NCBI GenBank assembly: GCA_903632075.3
Contig: CAHIKZ030004549.1
Coordinates: 1,367,001-1,431,000 of the forward strand
Direction of reading: 5' to 3'
Length of the DNA stretch: 64,000 nt
From: Acanthosepion pharaonis
Taxonomy: Eukaryota; Mollusca; Cephalopoda; Sepiida; Sepiidae
The notes under the pieces were generated by a model. That model made no database searches. It was not told where the DNA came from and was given only the letters and a program-made list of their open reading frames with translations. Both the position numbers and the translations under genes were made by a program. Shown one piece after another: positions 1 through 9,430 of this stretch (the first letter of the stretch is position 1; the number at the start of each line of letters is the position of its first letter).

Positions 1-130
1 ACAAGGGATGGGTTAAGTGGAGAGCCATGATCGCTTACGTCTTGAAAGGACACGGCACATAAGAAAGAAAACAAGGTGTACATTCTCTTCACCCTGATTT
101 ACCACTAAAAATATGGCAATTGAATGAAAC
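1..130 (+). mobile_element. LINE tail (family D), 3' end of reverse-transcriptase ORF
   Basis: Reading from base 3 gives KWRAMIAYVLKGHGT followed by a stop at 60-62. I infer this is the C-terminal end of a non-LTR retrotransposon ORF2. Related copies lie on the minus strand at 43020-43290 and 48340-48600, where the reading is RAMIDHVLKEP-like, and more weakly at 35690-35860. The element runs off the left edge of the window. The assignment to an RTE-like clade is a guess from the motif. Confidence 0.5.
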
Positions 131-162
131 TAGATGACATGCAGAAAGGAATCTTGTTTTGT

Positions 163-330
163 TTTTTTAATTCTTTGACCACAAGCAAAGCAATAAATCC
201 ACTAAGACTCAATGTGTTACTATGTGGTAGAGAAGATGAGAGAAAGTAAGCACTATTAAGCAGAGAGAACAATAAAAGAACAGGAATTAAGAAGATAGAA
301 GCTAACGATTGATATTGCACTTAAATTGAT
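163..330 (-). mobile_element. LINE family A, 5'-truncated 3' end
   Basis: First of about nine copies of one repeat family in this window. Read on the minus strand it gives LLLFSLLN...SLSGFIALLVVK, matching the tail of the other copies. Longer copies (44425-45200, 57380-57870) show upstream reverse-transcriptase C-terminal sequence of the type SILxIYKSTIHPCxEYCCH. Heavy 5' truncation is typical of LINE insertion. Frames are broken. Confidence 0.65.
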
Positions 331-555
331 TTTCATTGAGGAATCTCTATAATCTTTAACAAACTTCTTTTTAAACAAAAATTGACATTACACTTTTCCT
401 TCTCAAGGAATATCTTCTCTACAACTTTCACTGAATAGCATTTAAATGTGAGTCAAATGGATCGTGTTTTTTCACACTTGAACCATTGATTCAGTTTAGA
501 ATTATCAACAATACTTTAACCTTCAGAATTATTTTAGATAGATCAGTTTTTTAAT

Positions 556-912
556 ATTTTTTTTTAATAATTTCACCCAAGCAAGGCAATGGAGCCACTA
601 AGATGTAAGGGGGTTACTGAGTGTTAGAGAATATGAGAAAAAAAACATTATTAAGGGGAGAGAACAATAAAAGAACAAGAATTAAGAAGACAGAAGCTAA
701 AAATTGACATTGCATTTAAATTTTTGAAGATTAATGTTGACTGGGAAGTAAAAGCCAGAAGAGAATTCCATAAGTGAAATATGCGATAGAAGAAACTGTT
801 AGAACTTAAGTTAGATCTAGCATTTCAAGTGTAAAATGATGAGACATTACAGCCAATTTGCACTTAAATTCATAAAGTCGAGGTACCAAAAAGAAAAGTT
901 CATTAGAATAAT
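556..912 (-). mobile_element. LINE family A, 3' end
   Basis: Second family-A copy in the same orientation as 163-330, starting in its 3' end (AAGCAAGGCAATGGAGCCAC on the + strand) and extending further 5' to about 912. There it is interrupted by the hAT-like element at 923-1401. Confidence 0.65.
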
Positions 913-922
913 TACTGTGGAG

Positions 923-1401
923 CAGTGGTTTCCAACTGATTTTAGGGCCCTGCCCCACTATGATATTTCTAAATTTCTGCTGCCCCCCTCCTCTGTAATA
1001 TTTATTTCTTACATGTTCAAAATTTTACTGCAATTCATGTGAATATGGCCATTAATTTGGTCTCTAAACAAGTCTCCAAAGACCATGACATCCATAAAAG
1101 AGAAAAGTTAAAAAAAACAAAAAGACAGTTAAATATATATAGTTTGAAAACATATAATAGATAACTGAAAGGTAGAAATATAAAATATTTGAATGAAATG
1201 TTATTCTGTAATATACTTTGATCATTTTAATCATGAAATAATAATGCAAATTGAAATTTGAACTCACTAGAAAACAATTCACTGTTAATAACTCATTCTC
1301 AAATTGCCCCCTTATTCTGTTAGTATAGTAAGCCGAAGGGTGCACATCCAACGTATGCCCCACCAAAATATTACCACGCCCCATATTGGGAATCATTGCT
1401 G
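923..1401. mobile_element. Non-autonomous hAT-like element
   Basis: The left end starts CAGTGGTTTCCAACTG and the right end, reverse-complemented, starts CAGCAATGATTCCCAA, resembling hAT terminal inverted repeats. No transposase remains. No clean 8-bp target duplication abuts the ends, although TAGAATAATT occurs at 904-913 and 1402-1411. It sits next to, and probably inside, LINE family A. Confidence 0.4.
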
Positions 1402-1576
1402 TAGAATAATTGGCTATAATTGGTTAAATGTAATTGGCAGAACTGCTCAACAAACAGAATTAACAAAGTAAATAAATAAGAAGAAGAGAAAGAAAAGAGA
1501 AGAACAGGACAAAAAATAATATTGAGCAAAAAATATATGAAAGGCAAAAACAAAAGCAATAAGGTGAAGCAAACAG

Positions 1577-2402
1577 TAATATTAACTTATGCTGTGGTGT
1601 AGGGAATTTACCTGGAAATTTATTCACCCATGTTGGGATTACTGATCTGAGCATACCTTCCTCCTACTCAATTTGTCTCCTCCCATCACTTATTCATGCT
1701 GCTAAAGTGCCCAGCAATTTATTTTTGTTTTTCATCTTCGACGAGGTTGGCAGAAGTGGCTCAAAGACCTCTATGTGCCAAGCTGTCTGTATATAAGAAA
1801 ATAACAAAGACCATTGTGATCTTTATTTAAGGCCATGTTATTAAACATGTCACATAAGCTAAAAGGTATTTAAAATGGTTATTGGCCCTTGCTTGATGAC
1901 ATTCCTTTGGAGGGTTGGCGGGATTGTACCTCGATTAAGGGACGAGCCTCGCGAAAGGGAGTGGCTCTTGCAGCCTGTCTCACTGGCGATGATGCAAGGT
2001 AATTCTTTCTCCATCATTGCAGCTGGCAGAGGTTAGCAAAAAAAAAAAAAATTTGTTTTTGTTTAATAAAAAAAATTTTAAATGTAAAAAGCAGAAATTT
2101 AAGACAACTAGAGCAGCAAACTACCGCAAAACCAGACAGAAAATAAAAACCTTTACTCCCAATGGAATGATGAGATTTGAGATCAGCCTCTAGTTACAGG
2201 TAAGACATGAGTGATAACATAGCCTTAAATGAAGATTGCCATGACCAAGATACACAAATTTAGGTGCCTACTCTTTTATCATCATTCCCTATTCACCTTC
2301 CCTTTTATAATCAAGATTGACTAAAGAACTTAACTGGATATTAATGATGGGTGAATAAACTTCTGGTTAAATTCCCTACCCTACAGCATAAGTTAATATT
2401 TT
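1577..2402. repeat. Element bounded by ~55-bp inverted repeats
   Basis: The left arm (about 1577-1631) begins TAATATTAACTTATGCTG. The right arm (about 2347-2402) is its imperfect reverse complement, ending CAGCATAAGTTAATATT, at about 85% identity by eye. The roughly 715-bp interior encodes nothing recognisable; it includes a purine-rich stretch and A-rich runs near 2040-2080. A non-autonomous TIR DNA transposon is the simplest reading. Confidence 0.45.
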
Positions 2403-2649
2403 CATGTTGTAAAGCTGACATAGAAAGTAATTACAAAACTGGGAAGAGAAGTTCTTCTGCCTGGAATTTATATTTACTATGTAGGGTTGTTTTGCTTGAT
2501 ACAGCAATCCTTATTGGGTCAGAGGTTCTGGCAACTTTGATATTAAAAATTTTGAAAAGTTTAACATGCGTACCCACAAAGAACCAGTGTATCAGAAGGA
2601 TGGTTTTCTCCTGACCCTGCTATTAGTGTATACTCTTTTGATAATTGGG

Positions 2650-2790
2650 CACTTTGAGGCGGTGTAATGGTTAGCAAGCTTGTCTCACTAGAAAAATTAC
2701 AACTGAATAGTGAGTTTGATCATCACTGGGTGTCCCCTACATTTGGCCTTGTGCTTACATCTAAGCTGCACTTGGAAAATCACTACTCTC
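2650..2790 (+). mobile_element. tRNA-derived SINE
   Basis: The head has an A-box-like GGTGTAATGGTTAGCAAGC and a B-box-like AGTGAGTTTGATCATCACT (T-arm stem AGTGA/TCACT). A body shared with the copy at 41868-42015 follows (ACATCTAAGCTGCACTTGG against ACATCTAAGCTACGCTTGG). I read it as a SINE, not a tRNA gene, because of the shared non-tRNA body and degenerate stems. Confidence 0.65.
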
Positions 2791-2999
2791 TTGGTAATTT
2801 TTATTGTTCTAAAAATCTGTTTTTAGAATTTGAACAAAACCCAAACATGTCAAACTGGATTTATGCATTCTTTCTTTTCTTGTAAATCAGCAACAAAAGA
2901 ATTAAATGTTATTCTTATAAACTGTTTAATAAATGATGTTTAACAATTTTATTGTAAATTCTCAAGAAAAAAAATGTCTAAATCTAAATGCTCATCAAC

Positions 3000-3086
3000 T
3001 ATTTTAGTAATTTTTATATGACGAGCAAATGAAAGAAGTGTATGGAAAATGCATTTTTTCAAAATTTATAGTTAGTGTTTCTTGTT

Positions 3087-3129
<43 letters not shown>

Positions 3130-4045
3130 GTCGCTTGCTTCCTTGAGGAACGTAGGGCCACAACAACACCTCTTATGGACACGGTTCTGGGCGGTTCTCT
3201 TCACCTCGGCTCATATTTTGCTGGCTGCCTTCACCTCTGAGTCAATACTTCTGTGCCAAGTATGTTTTGGTCAACCCACTTTTTGCTTCCCTTGTGGATT
3301 CCAGTCAAGGGCCTCCCTGGTGACACTAGAAGCAGGCTTGTAGAGTGTGTGGCCGATCCATTCCCATTTCTTTTTCTTGATGTCAGTTTCAATTGGGGCT
3401 TGTCTGGTCTTGTCCCACAGTTGGTCATTGGAGATGACTTCCGGCCACATGATATTGAGAATGTTCCTGAGACATCAATTGGTAAATGTGTGAAATTTGT
3501 GAGTGTTGGTCTTGGTTACCCACCAGGTTTCTGAGCCATAAAGTAGGACCGACTTGACGTTGGTATTGAAGATCCAGATCTTGTTGTAAAGTGAGAGGGT
3601 TGTTGATCTCCTCTCATTGTTATGTCTTTATTTAAATTTTCTTATTCACAAACATATAAACTTATGAATAAAAAAAAAATATCTTTTCATATTTATTTCT
3701 TTATAAAATGGTAAATAATAAATATTTCATTATAGTTGGTTCACATATTTTATATATAATCTTGTAAATATAAAATTACTCTTGCAAATAAGCAATCTAA
3801 TATATAAATAGAAAAGGTGTTTAATATCTTTGCTGAATAAAGAAAATAAATCTTTGCTGAATAAAGAAATTAAAGGTGTTTAATATCTTTGTTTAATAAA
3901 GAAAAGGTATAAATCCACTTTTATACGTTTGGGTTTTATTCTAATTATCACTTTGTAAAACAATAAACATTGCCAAGGGTGACAAAAGTGTATACAGTAA
4001 TAATGATGTCAAGGGAATAAATGTCTTTTTAAAACTTTTTTTTTT
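3000..4045 (+). repeat. Unclassified repeat R1, copy 1 (interrupted)
   Basis: AT-rich repeat of about 0.9 kb whose recognisable blocks recur in order at 4140-5815 and 41094-41590, and inverted at 40849-41065. Shared blocks include GTTTGGGTTTTATT, TTGGTTCACATATTTT and GTATACAGTAATA. This copy is split by LINE sequence at 3086-3615. No coding potential or end structure is visible. Confidence 0.5.
3086..3615 (-). mobile_element. LINE family B, RT C-terminus with (TAG)n tail
   Basis: The minus strand reads, with frameshifts, ISNDQLWDKT...PIETDIKKKKWEWIGHTL then TREALDWNPQGK and KRTAQNRVHKRC. This is the well-known C-terminal pattern of LINE endonuclease/reverse-transcriptase ORFs (PIET..KKRRWxWIGH, ALxWNPQGKR). 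The 3' end passes directly into a (CTA/TAG)n microsatellite at 3088-3130, consistent with a simple-repeat LINE tail. It inserts into repeat R1. Confidence 0.7.
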
Positions 4046-4317
4046 TTTATTATTATTATTTGCAGGCATGAAGGTTACATATTGTCCCATTGTGTGTGTG
4101 TGTGTATGTTTTTATTTATCTAAAATTAAAAGGATTTTTGGTTAACCTATTTTAGTGAATTTACAAATGAGAGAGCAAATAAAGGGAATGCCTTCGAAAT
4201 GCATCTTTTCAAAACTTATAATCACAGTTACTTGTTTGTTTATTTAAATTTTCTTGTTCACATACATTTTTATGAGCTTATGTATAAAAACTTTTTCATA
4301 GTTATTTCTTTATCATC

Positions 4318-4690
4318 GTCGTCGGCATCCGTCTGTCTCAAGAGACGATGGAGTAGTGCAGTGCGCTACGAGCCTGGGGGGATATATGGAGAACTAGGGC
4401 TGCTCAGACGTCTAGTTCCCCCCTCTCATCCTTGCTAGCAGTGTCCTAAGGAGAGGATAAACCAATACAGTTTGGTACCAGCACGTCTGCAGGAGTTGCC
4501 GGAAGGTAGCACAAAGTGCCGTCCATCCGCCTTAGGGGCTCCACTCCGTGTTGAATTCAGAGTTGTCCTTCTCCTAGACCAGTTGCCATCCAAGGCTATA
4601 GAACCCAGTCTGTCCTGCTATTTACCCATAGCTGGAGGGAGAAGAAGAGGATTCACACCTTTCCCAAGGGTATTAGCATGTAATGTAATA
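4318..4690 (-). mobile_element. SINE-like repeat, headless copy
   Basis: Bases 4553-4680 match 7793-7922 almost exactly (CAGAGTTGTCCTTCTCCTAG, GCTATAGAACCCAG, GGGAGAAGAAGAGGATTCA) and 53950-54050 more loosely. In those copies the block is followed by a minus-strand tRNA-like head, which is missing here. The left half (4335-4550) is GC-richer than its surroundings. Confidence 0.55.
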
Positions 4691-4789
4691 TGGTAAACAA
4701 TACTGCATTGTAATTGGTTCACATATTTTTATAAACTCATAAATATACAATTATTCCTGTAAATAAACAGTCTAATAAAATAAATAGTA

Positions 4790-5659
4790 CAGTAGAATCC
4801 CTGACAACCAGACTAAGAAGTCCTTCCGGATATGAGGAATTGGTTACAAAATCCGGATATGAGGGATTATATTTAGATTAAAACAAATGAACTGAAATCA
4901 GGTTTAACATTTATTTTCAATGTGTTATAGTAAACAAAATAATCTAATGGTGAGTGAAATATAATGAAATTGAATTTAAGGAAAAAGAAATAAATTATGT
5001 AATCATAATGAAAATTCATTAAATTAAGTATGCCACGTATGCAAAACAAATAATGTAATGAGGATTTTTTAATCACTGTTGCATAATGATTCTTTCTTTT
5101 CTAATTTCTTTCTCAACTTTTTCCACATTTCATTTTGCTTTTGTTCTTGAAATTTTTTAAATGAAAGACGCTCTTACGTTATTGCAGGTGTCATAGTTGA
5201 ATGCTGGCTTTCTTTCCATCAAACTGACAACCTTTTCAATAGCTTTTTTAATTTCAGTCCAGGTTTCATCACAATCATGTTTTTTATTTCCTTGTTCATT
5301 GTGACAGTTTGGAAAATTTTATATCAGACAATGTTGATTTTCCTATGTTGAACTCGGCCATTAGTTATAATGAACTTTCATCAGCATCTAGCCTGTTAAA
5401 AATTCCCACTTTTTGTGTTAACTCCAAAGTTGTTCTTTTCCTCTTATTCCCATCATCATTTGCACCAATACAAGCCATTAGGGTGAAAGAAGCAGAAGCA
5501 GTTATCCAAAGTAAATTTCCTGAAAAACAGAAATTTCAAATCACTTACATATTACCCAAATATTTCAAATGTACACATCAAAATTATGTCTGGATATGTG
5601 GGATTCCTGATATGAGGCACTCAGTATATGAAGGATTCCAGATATGAGGGATTCTACTG
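4790..5659 (-). mobile_element. pogo/Tigger-like element, degenerate, 870 bp
   Basis: The termini are inverted CAGTAGAATCCCT (4790-4802; complement ending 5659), flanked by TA on both sides (4788-4789, 5660-5661) as expected for the Tc1/mariner/pogo superfamily. The minus strand around 5300-5480 carries broken sequence like RLDADESSL then AEFNIGKSTLSDIK, matching the CENP-B-type helix-turn-helix of pogo/Tigger transposases. The DDE domain is absent. Confidence 0.65.
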
Positions 5660-6054
5660 TATTAAAAAAAATAATTAAAAGATGCATATATCTAGTTTCA
5701 TAAGTTTGGGTTTTATTAAATTCAAAATTAGCTTTTTTAAAACAAAAAATTGCTGTGAGAGTATACAGTAATAGTGCTGTCAAGAGAAAAACTGACCTTT
5801 TTTTTTGTGGATACATATGTTAAACTTTGCCAGAGATTATTCAAAGAATTCACTGAAACAAAAATTGTTATTTGCTGATTCTAAACACAATGCAGATAAA
5901 TGCTGGTGTTAAGTCATAGAAAATGTGGTTTCATGCCTTGATGACTGAATAATGGTGCTATGAATTAATATTTTGACACTTTTGCATCCACCTAACAATG
6001 GTTTTAGTTTTCTTCTTGATGTTGCTTTACTTCTTTGTTTTTTAAATCTTCCAG

Positions 6055-6207
6055 GTAATGTCAACGTGAATGCAAAAAGTTTTGAAGGTGAAACAGCTTT
6101 ACTGCTTGCAGCTAAGAAAGGAAACCACCAATGTATAGCAGCACTTCTTCATTATGGCGCCGATCCAAACTTGACCACCCCTGAGGGATACAGTGCTCTT
6201 TGGGAAG
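6055..6207 (+). CDS. ASB3: ASB3-like ankyrin/SOCS-box gene, internal exon (first seen here)
   Basis: Encodes residues 1-50 of the visible 499-residue C-terminal part, starting NVNVNAKSFEGETALLLAAK. It contributes a full ankyrin repeat (about residues 8-40, GADPNLTT at its end) and begins the next. The acceptor is TCTTCCAG|GT and the donor GGGAAG|GTTTGA. The exon enters with two bases completing a codon and leaves with one (G), which joins CT of the 26725 exon to give Ala. ASB proteins use ankyrin repeats to hold substrates and a SOCS box to recruit Elongin B/C and Cullin-5. The order of repeats resembles vertebrate ASB3 (FEGxxALxLAA...GADPNxTT). Upstream exons were not found in 1-6054. Orthology to ASB3 rather than a cephalopod-specific ASB paralogue is likely but not certain. 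Confidence 0.85.
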
Positions 6208-6391
6208 GTTTGAATACATTTTATAAGTTTTAGCTTTATTAACCATCTAATGTAGTTGAATAATTAATCAGTATATTCTGCTATTCTGCCTTTTGCCAAG
6301 CATTTTAAAAAAATATCCTTGTGACAGACATGAACTTGATCCATTGTGCCTGACTAGTATGTCAATGTATATTTCTCTGTAGTATTTAATG

Positions 6392-6432
<41 letters not shown>

Positions 6433-6592
6433 GACAAACTGAAAAAGTGTTTTTGTGATGCGTTTTATCTGTTAGAATTTCATTGGACTCACTTTTGATG
6501 ACATTGCCATGTCTACACATGTGCACAAAACAAGAGATGCAAGTAGTTTCAAAATCTTTTGAAAGAATTTTTTTTTCTCTCAATCTAGATAA

Positions 6593-6650
<58 letters not shown>

Positions 6651-6740
6651 ATATATATATATGTTTTAAAAAAAATATTAAAACCTTCAGACACACTGCA
6701 CTGGGTGGTATATTAATATTCTTTCATTTTTATTATTTCA

Positions 6741-6785
6741 GTTAGATTCCTTGACTACTTTCGGCCAACATGGCCATCATCAGGA
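6741..6785 (-). ncRNA. Hammerhead-like core, degenerate
   Basis: The minus strand reads CTGATGA, then a GGCCA/TGGCC hairpin, then GAAAGTAGTC. This has the order of a hammerhead core (CUGANGA, stem II, GAAA, UC). There is one extra nucleotide (T) between CUGANGA and stem II, and no convincing stem I or III. It is likely a relic of a retroelement hammerhead. Confidence 0.3.
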
Positions 6786-6848
6786 GATAAAAAATTTTTC
6801 TGCTTGTTAGTAGCAGTGAACTTCAGAAATGAATCACTTGATGGAGAT

Positions 6849-6883
<35 letters not shown>

Positions 6884-6889
<6 letters not shown>

Positions 6890-7065
6890 ATTATTATTAT
6901 TTTATTATAAGAGACGATTGTATTTCTTCACACGATGGTAAGTAACAGGTGATTACCATCGCCTGAAGAAATACAATCATAGTATTGAAACATGAAAGCT
7001 TTTGTGTAGCGATTTCAAAATGTTTTTATCATAATCTCTTATAATAAAAATATAATAATAATATA
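6884..7065. repeat. Fold-back element containing hammerhead 1
   Basis: Nested inverted repeats. The inner arms are 6915-6940 and 6953-6978 (GATTGTATTTCTTCA against TGAAGAAATACAATC, about 26 bp with two mismatches). The outer arms are near 6890-6914 and 7033-7062 (TTTTATTATAAGAGA against TCTCTTATAATAAAA). The right arm carries about 60 extra bases, which hold the GAAA half and the cleavage side of the hammerhead. Confidence 0.7.
6958..7013 (+). ncRNA. Hammerhead ribozyme motif 1
   Basis: All conserved core positions are present in order. Stem I 5' strand is ATCGC (6958-6962); CTGAAGA is 6963-6969; stem II is AATAC/GTATT with a 7-nt loop (6970-6986); GAAA is 6987-6990. Stem III is 6991-7006 (outer C-G and A-U pairs, two G-U wobbles, then A-U pairs), followed by UA (7007-7008) as the predicted cleavage site. 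Stem I 3' strand is GCGAT (7009-7013), pairing perfectly with 6958-6962. The 10.1-11.1 pair is A-U rather than the usual G-C, and the site is GUA rather than GUC; both could lower activity. No transcript evidence is available. Confidence 0.6.
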
Positions 7066-7180
7066 TTTTCTACTTTGTATTGAACACTTTTTTAAATTTA
7101 AATGCTATGAACAGTGGATTTTTAATCCATCTGCTCTTTCTCCCATTCGGATATATATATATTTTAATATGAAAAATCCT

Positions 7181-7217
7181 TTTTCAGTGAACTCATGTTT
7201 ACTTTGGAGTTTTGTGG

Positions 7218-7257
<40 letters not shown>

Positions 7258-7366
7258 CCACTCATTGGAACAGAGTTAATCTGCTGTCATTTCTGTTCTG
7301 ACGAGTGGTTATACCTATATAGCTATGAAACTCCAAAGTAGACATGAGTTTAGTGAAAAAAACATT
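7181..7366. repeat. Fold-back element containing hammerhead 2, interrupted by (TA)n
   Basis: The left arm 7181-7225 (AACTCATGTTTACTTTGGAG in its centre) is the imperfect reverse complement of the right arm 7320-7366 (CTCCAAAGTAGACATGAGTT). The (TA)n tract 7219-7255 sits in the left arm at the position complementary to the TATATAG of stem II. TAACCACTC (7256-7264) pairs with GAGTGGTTA (7303-7311). Confidence 0.65.
7290..7349 (+). ncRNA. Hammerhead ribozyme motif 2
   Basis: The core is CTGACGA (7298-7304). Stem II (7305-7326) has nine consecutive pairs, including three G-U wobbles, closed by a 4-nt loop. GAAA is 7327-7330. Stem III is a 2-bp mini-stem (CU/AG, 7331-7338), followed by UA (7339-7340) as the predicted cleavage site. 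Stem I is TGTT (7294-7297) with GACA (7341-7344), continuing after one mismatch. Short stem III is characteristic of type I hammerheads in Penelope-like elements and retrozymes. All invariant core bases are intact. The pairing is by hand, not computed. Confidence 0.6.
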
Positions 7367-7507
7367 TTCATATTAATTCTGTTAATGCTCTCTCTATCTT
7401 CATTATTGAGCACTCTACTACAAAGCCTGCCTGCTTCAAATGCCTCCTTATCAGAAAACTCCAGAAAAACCAGCAATTTTGGCTTCAAAAACTCTATTTC
7501 AAATAAC

Positions 7508-7552
<45 letters not shown>

Positions 7553-7599
7553 TTATTTAGTTATATCTGAAATTTTACAATATATATATATAGTCAACT

Positions 7600-8005
7600 C
7601 TCCCCTCGAATTCGATGTATGAGGGGCAAGCAGACCAGTTTTCAGGAAAACGACAGCCTGACAACGACATATGAGATTTGATTATAGTGGTGAAGGCTTC
7701 GTGCAGGACCATCCACACTTTTTGAAGGGACGAATACAGAGACATGGTACACCGAATGCCACAAGGTTCCCAAACGACCCTCCACAGGTTTTGAATTCAG
7801 AGTTGTCCTTCTCCTAGACCAGTTGCCATCCAAGGCTATAGAACCCAGTCTGTCCTGCTATTTTACCCATAGGCGGAGGGAGAAGAAGAGGATTCATACC
7901 TTTCCCAAGGGTATTATCACGTAAGTGAATGTAATGGATTCAACTGGAATTTAACTCGGCTCTGCAATTCCTCAATCCAAGCCACTATCCATTACTCCAC
8001 CGTGC

Positions 8006-8008
<3 letters not shown>
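7600..8008 (-). mobile_element. tRNA-derived SINE, full-length-like
   Basis: The head is at 7935-8006 on the minus strand: GGTGGAGTAATGGATAGTGG (A-box region), then AGTTAAATTCCAGTTGAATCC (degraded B box). The body 7793-7922 is shared with 4553-4680 and 53950-54050. It is followed (plus direction) by (TA)n at 8009. Confidence 0.6.
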
Positions 8009-8065
<57 letters not shown>

Positions 8066-8164
8066 TCAACACTGAGTGGTGACAGTTTTTTTCATACTTG
8101 AGTGCAACCTTCAGGCTTGAATATTGCATTCAATCATGAAACAAACTGTCCACAATCAGTGTTG
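8066..8164. repeat. Fold-back repeat, ~100 bp
   Basis: GTCAACACTGA at the left is matched by TCAGTGTTGGC at the right, and complementarity continues through ACAGTTTTTTTCAT / ATGAAACAAACTGT to a centre near 8115. The right half resembles 13817-13850 (TGAAACARACTGT), where CTGAAGA precedes it, so this may be a decayed hammerhead relative. The CTGANGA core is lost here. Confidence 0.45.
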
Positions 8165-8526
8165 GCCTCAGTAAAGTACAAATAGGGAATGTTTAGCAAT
8201 CTAACATGTTTCATTTTTATTAAGATTTCATTAGAGAATGAGATATGGAGAAAAAAGAAGTAAGAAATTTTGGTATTTTTATTTTGTTTTGTTTGATTTT
8301 TGTTTGGTTAATCAGACTTCACTTGCATTTGACTTGTTCAGCAACATTAGTATATTTTATGGTGTTCCAAATTCAAGGAGAGATGACACGTTTTTTCAAA
8401 GCTCTATGACTCATTCTCCGATGAAGCTTTAATAAAAGTCAAACCTGTTAGATTGATAAATGCTTCCTATTTGTTCTTTATTCTGTCAGATTCTGATCTA
8501 TATTTGATCTGTGTTTGTATTTGATT

Positions 8527-8566
<40 letters not shown>

Positions 8567-8569
8567 AAA

Positions 8570-8652
8570 GTGTCTGTTTGTGCAGCAATCCGTTTTTAAT
8601 ATATATTTCATTGACTTAAAGAGGGATTGCTGCACAAATATGCAAGAGACAC
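8570..8652. repeat. Hairpin beside (TA)n
   Basis: GTGTCTGTTTGTGCAGCAATCC (8570-8591) pairs with GGATTGCTGCACAAATATGC and GAGACAC (8624-8652) around a roughly 30-nt AT-rich loop. It contains no hammerhead core. It is the same (TA)n-plus-palindrome arrangement as its neighbours. Confidence 0.5.
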
Positions 8653-8894
8653 ATCACTTATATTTTCTATCAATATAGTAAAATGTAACCCTTGAAAATG
8701 GCATATAGTTTAGCCTAAAGTGCACAGGATCAACAAAATTTTGAAAAATTTTTCCATTTTATTATTTCAAACATTATTTTAGGAAATTGCTTTGATTATA
8801 TTTTGAATAGAAAACTGGGCTGATATGAGTTTCAAGAAAGATCTGAACAAGTGAATGTGTTTTAAAGGCAAGATAGAACCTTGCTTGATTGTGA

Positions 8895-9010
8895 AACTCT
8901 TTGTGGCTGAGCAATCAAAGTATGTTGGATCAAATGGTGGTTTTCCCTGCAAAGGGGAATGCAGGTTTGAATTCTGCTGGAGTACACATTTTATTAAGTT
9001 TTCTCAAATA
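8895..9010 (+). mobile_element. SINE with Leu/Ser-tRNA-like head (family S), decayed
   Basis: TTTGTGGCTGAGCAATCAAAG and GCAGGTTTGAATTCTGC align with the A- and B-box regions of the family-S copies at 39380-40715, 55000-55230, 58225-58445 and 62545-62690. ACACATTTTATTAAG, the start of the family body, follows. Confidence 0.55.
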
Positions 9011-9089
9011 TGAAAACTGATAGACAAAATAAATACTCTTTAAAAATAAACAGTGTGTCTAATCAATTATGGATATCCACTAAAATGAA

Positions 9090-9430
9090 CATTGTTTCCA
9101 AGTCCATCCTGACCCAGGATGGTGTCACTTGTTAGGGTTTCAGCTATGGTTAAATAGTGCCCCCCCCCCCAACAAAAAGAAAACACCATAAAAGCATGAA
9201 AATACATTTTTATAGTAAAAATACCAGCAATACATTTTTATACAGAAAATAGTATAATGGCCAACAATACGTTTTATAGTATAATTACCAACAATACATT
9301 TTATAGCAAAATGACCCACAATATATTTTATCTGTAGTTGAAGCCATAAAATTGTGTTTAAAATATTTAGATTTTGGCATTAAATAACCTGTAGAGGTTG
9401 ATATGCCGCTAAACAAAATCAACCAACCAG
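9090..9430 (+). mobile_element. Repeat R2 (SINE-like), copy 1
   Basis: Shares AAGTCCATCCTGACCCA, GTTAGGGT..CAGCTATGG, a region of repeated TACCAGCAATACATTTT-like units, and a tail ATTAAATAACCTGTAGAGG with 27240-27745 (+) and 57950-58200 (-). A poly-C run (9162-9172) follows the conserved TAAATAGT. Function and superfamily are unknown. Confidence 0.5.

Larger units (their letters stand above)
4140..5815 (+). repeat. Unclassified repeat R1, copy 2 (two nested insertions)
   Basis: A second R1 copy directly follows copy 1 in the same orientation. Its blocks lie at about 4140-4317, 4691-4789 and 5660-5815. They are separated by a SINE-like repeat (4318-4690) and a pogo/Tigger element (4790-5659), so R1 predates both insertions. 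Confidence 0.5.
6390..8570. repeat. Cluster of (TA)n microsatellites
   Basis: Perfect or near-perfect (TA)n tracts occur at about 6396-6425, 6597-6661, 6851-6881, 7219-7255, 7511-7548, 8009-8052 (followed by (GA)n) and 8530-8566. Several adjoin imperfect palindromes (6884-7065, 7181-7366, 8066-8164, 8570-8652). Open frames made of repeating Tyr-Ile here are artefacts. Confidence 0.9.

Noticed and set aside
1..6054. Upstream exons of the ASB3-like gene
   Set aside because: No ankyrin-like frame with splice sites was found; the segment is repeat-derived, so the first exons probably lie outside the window.
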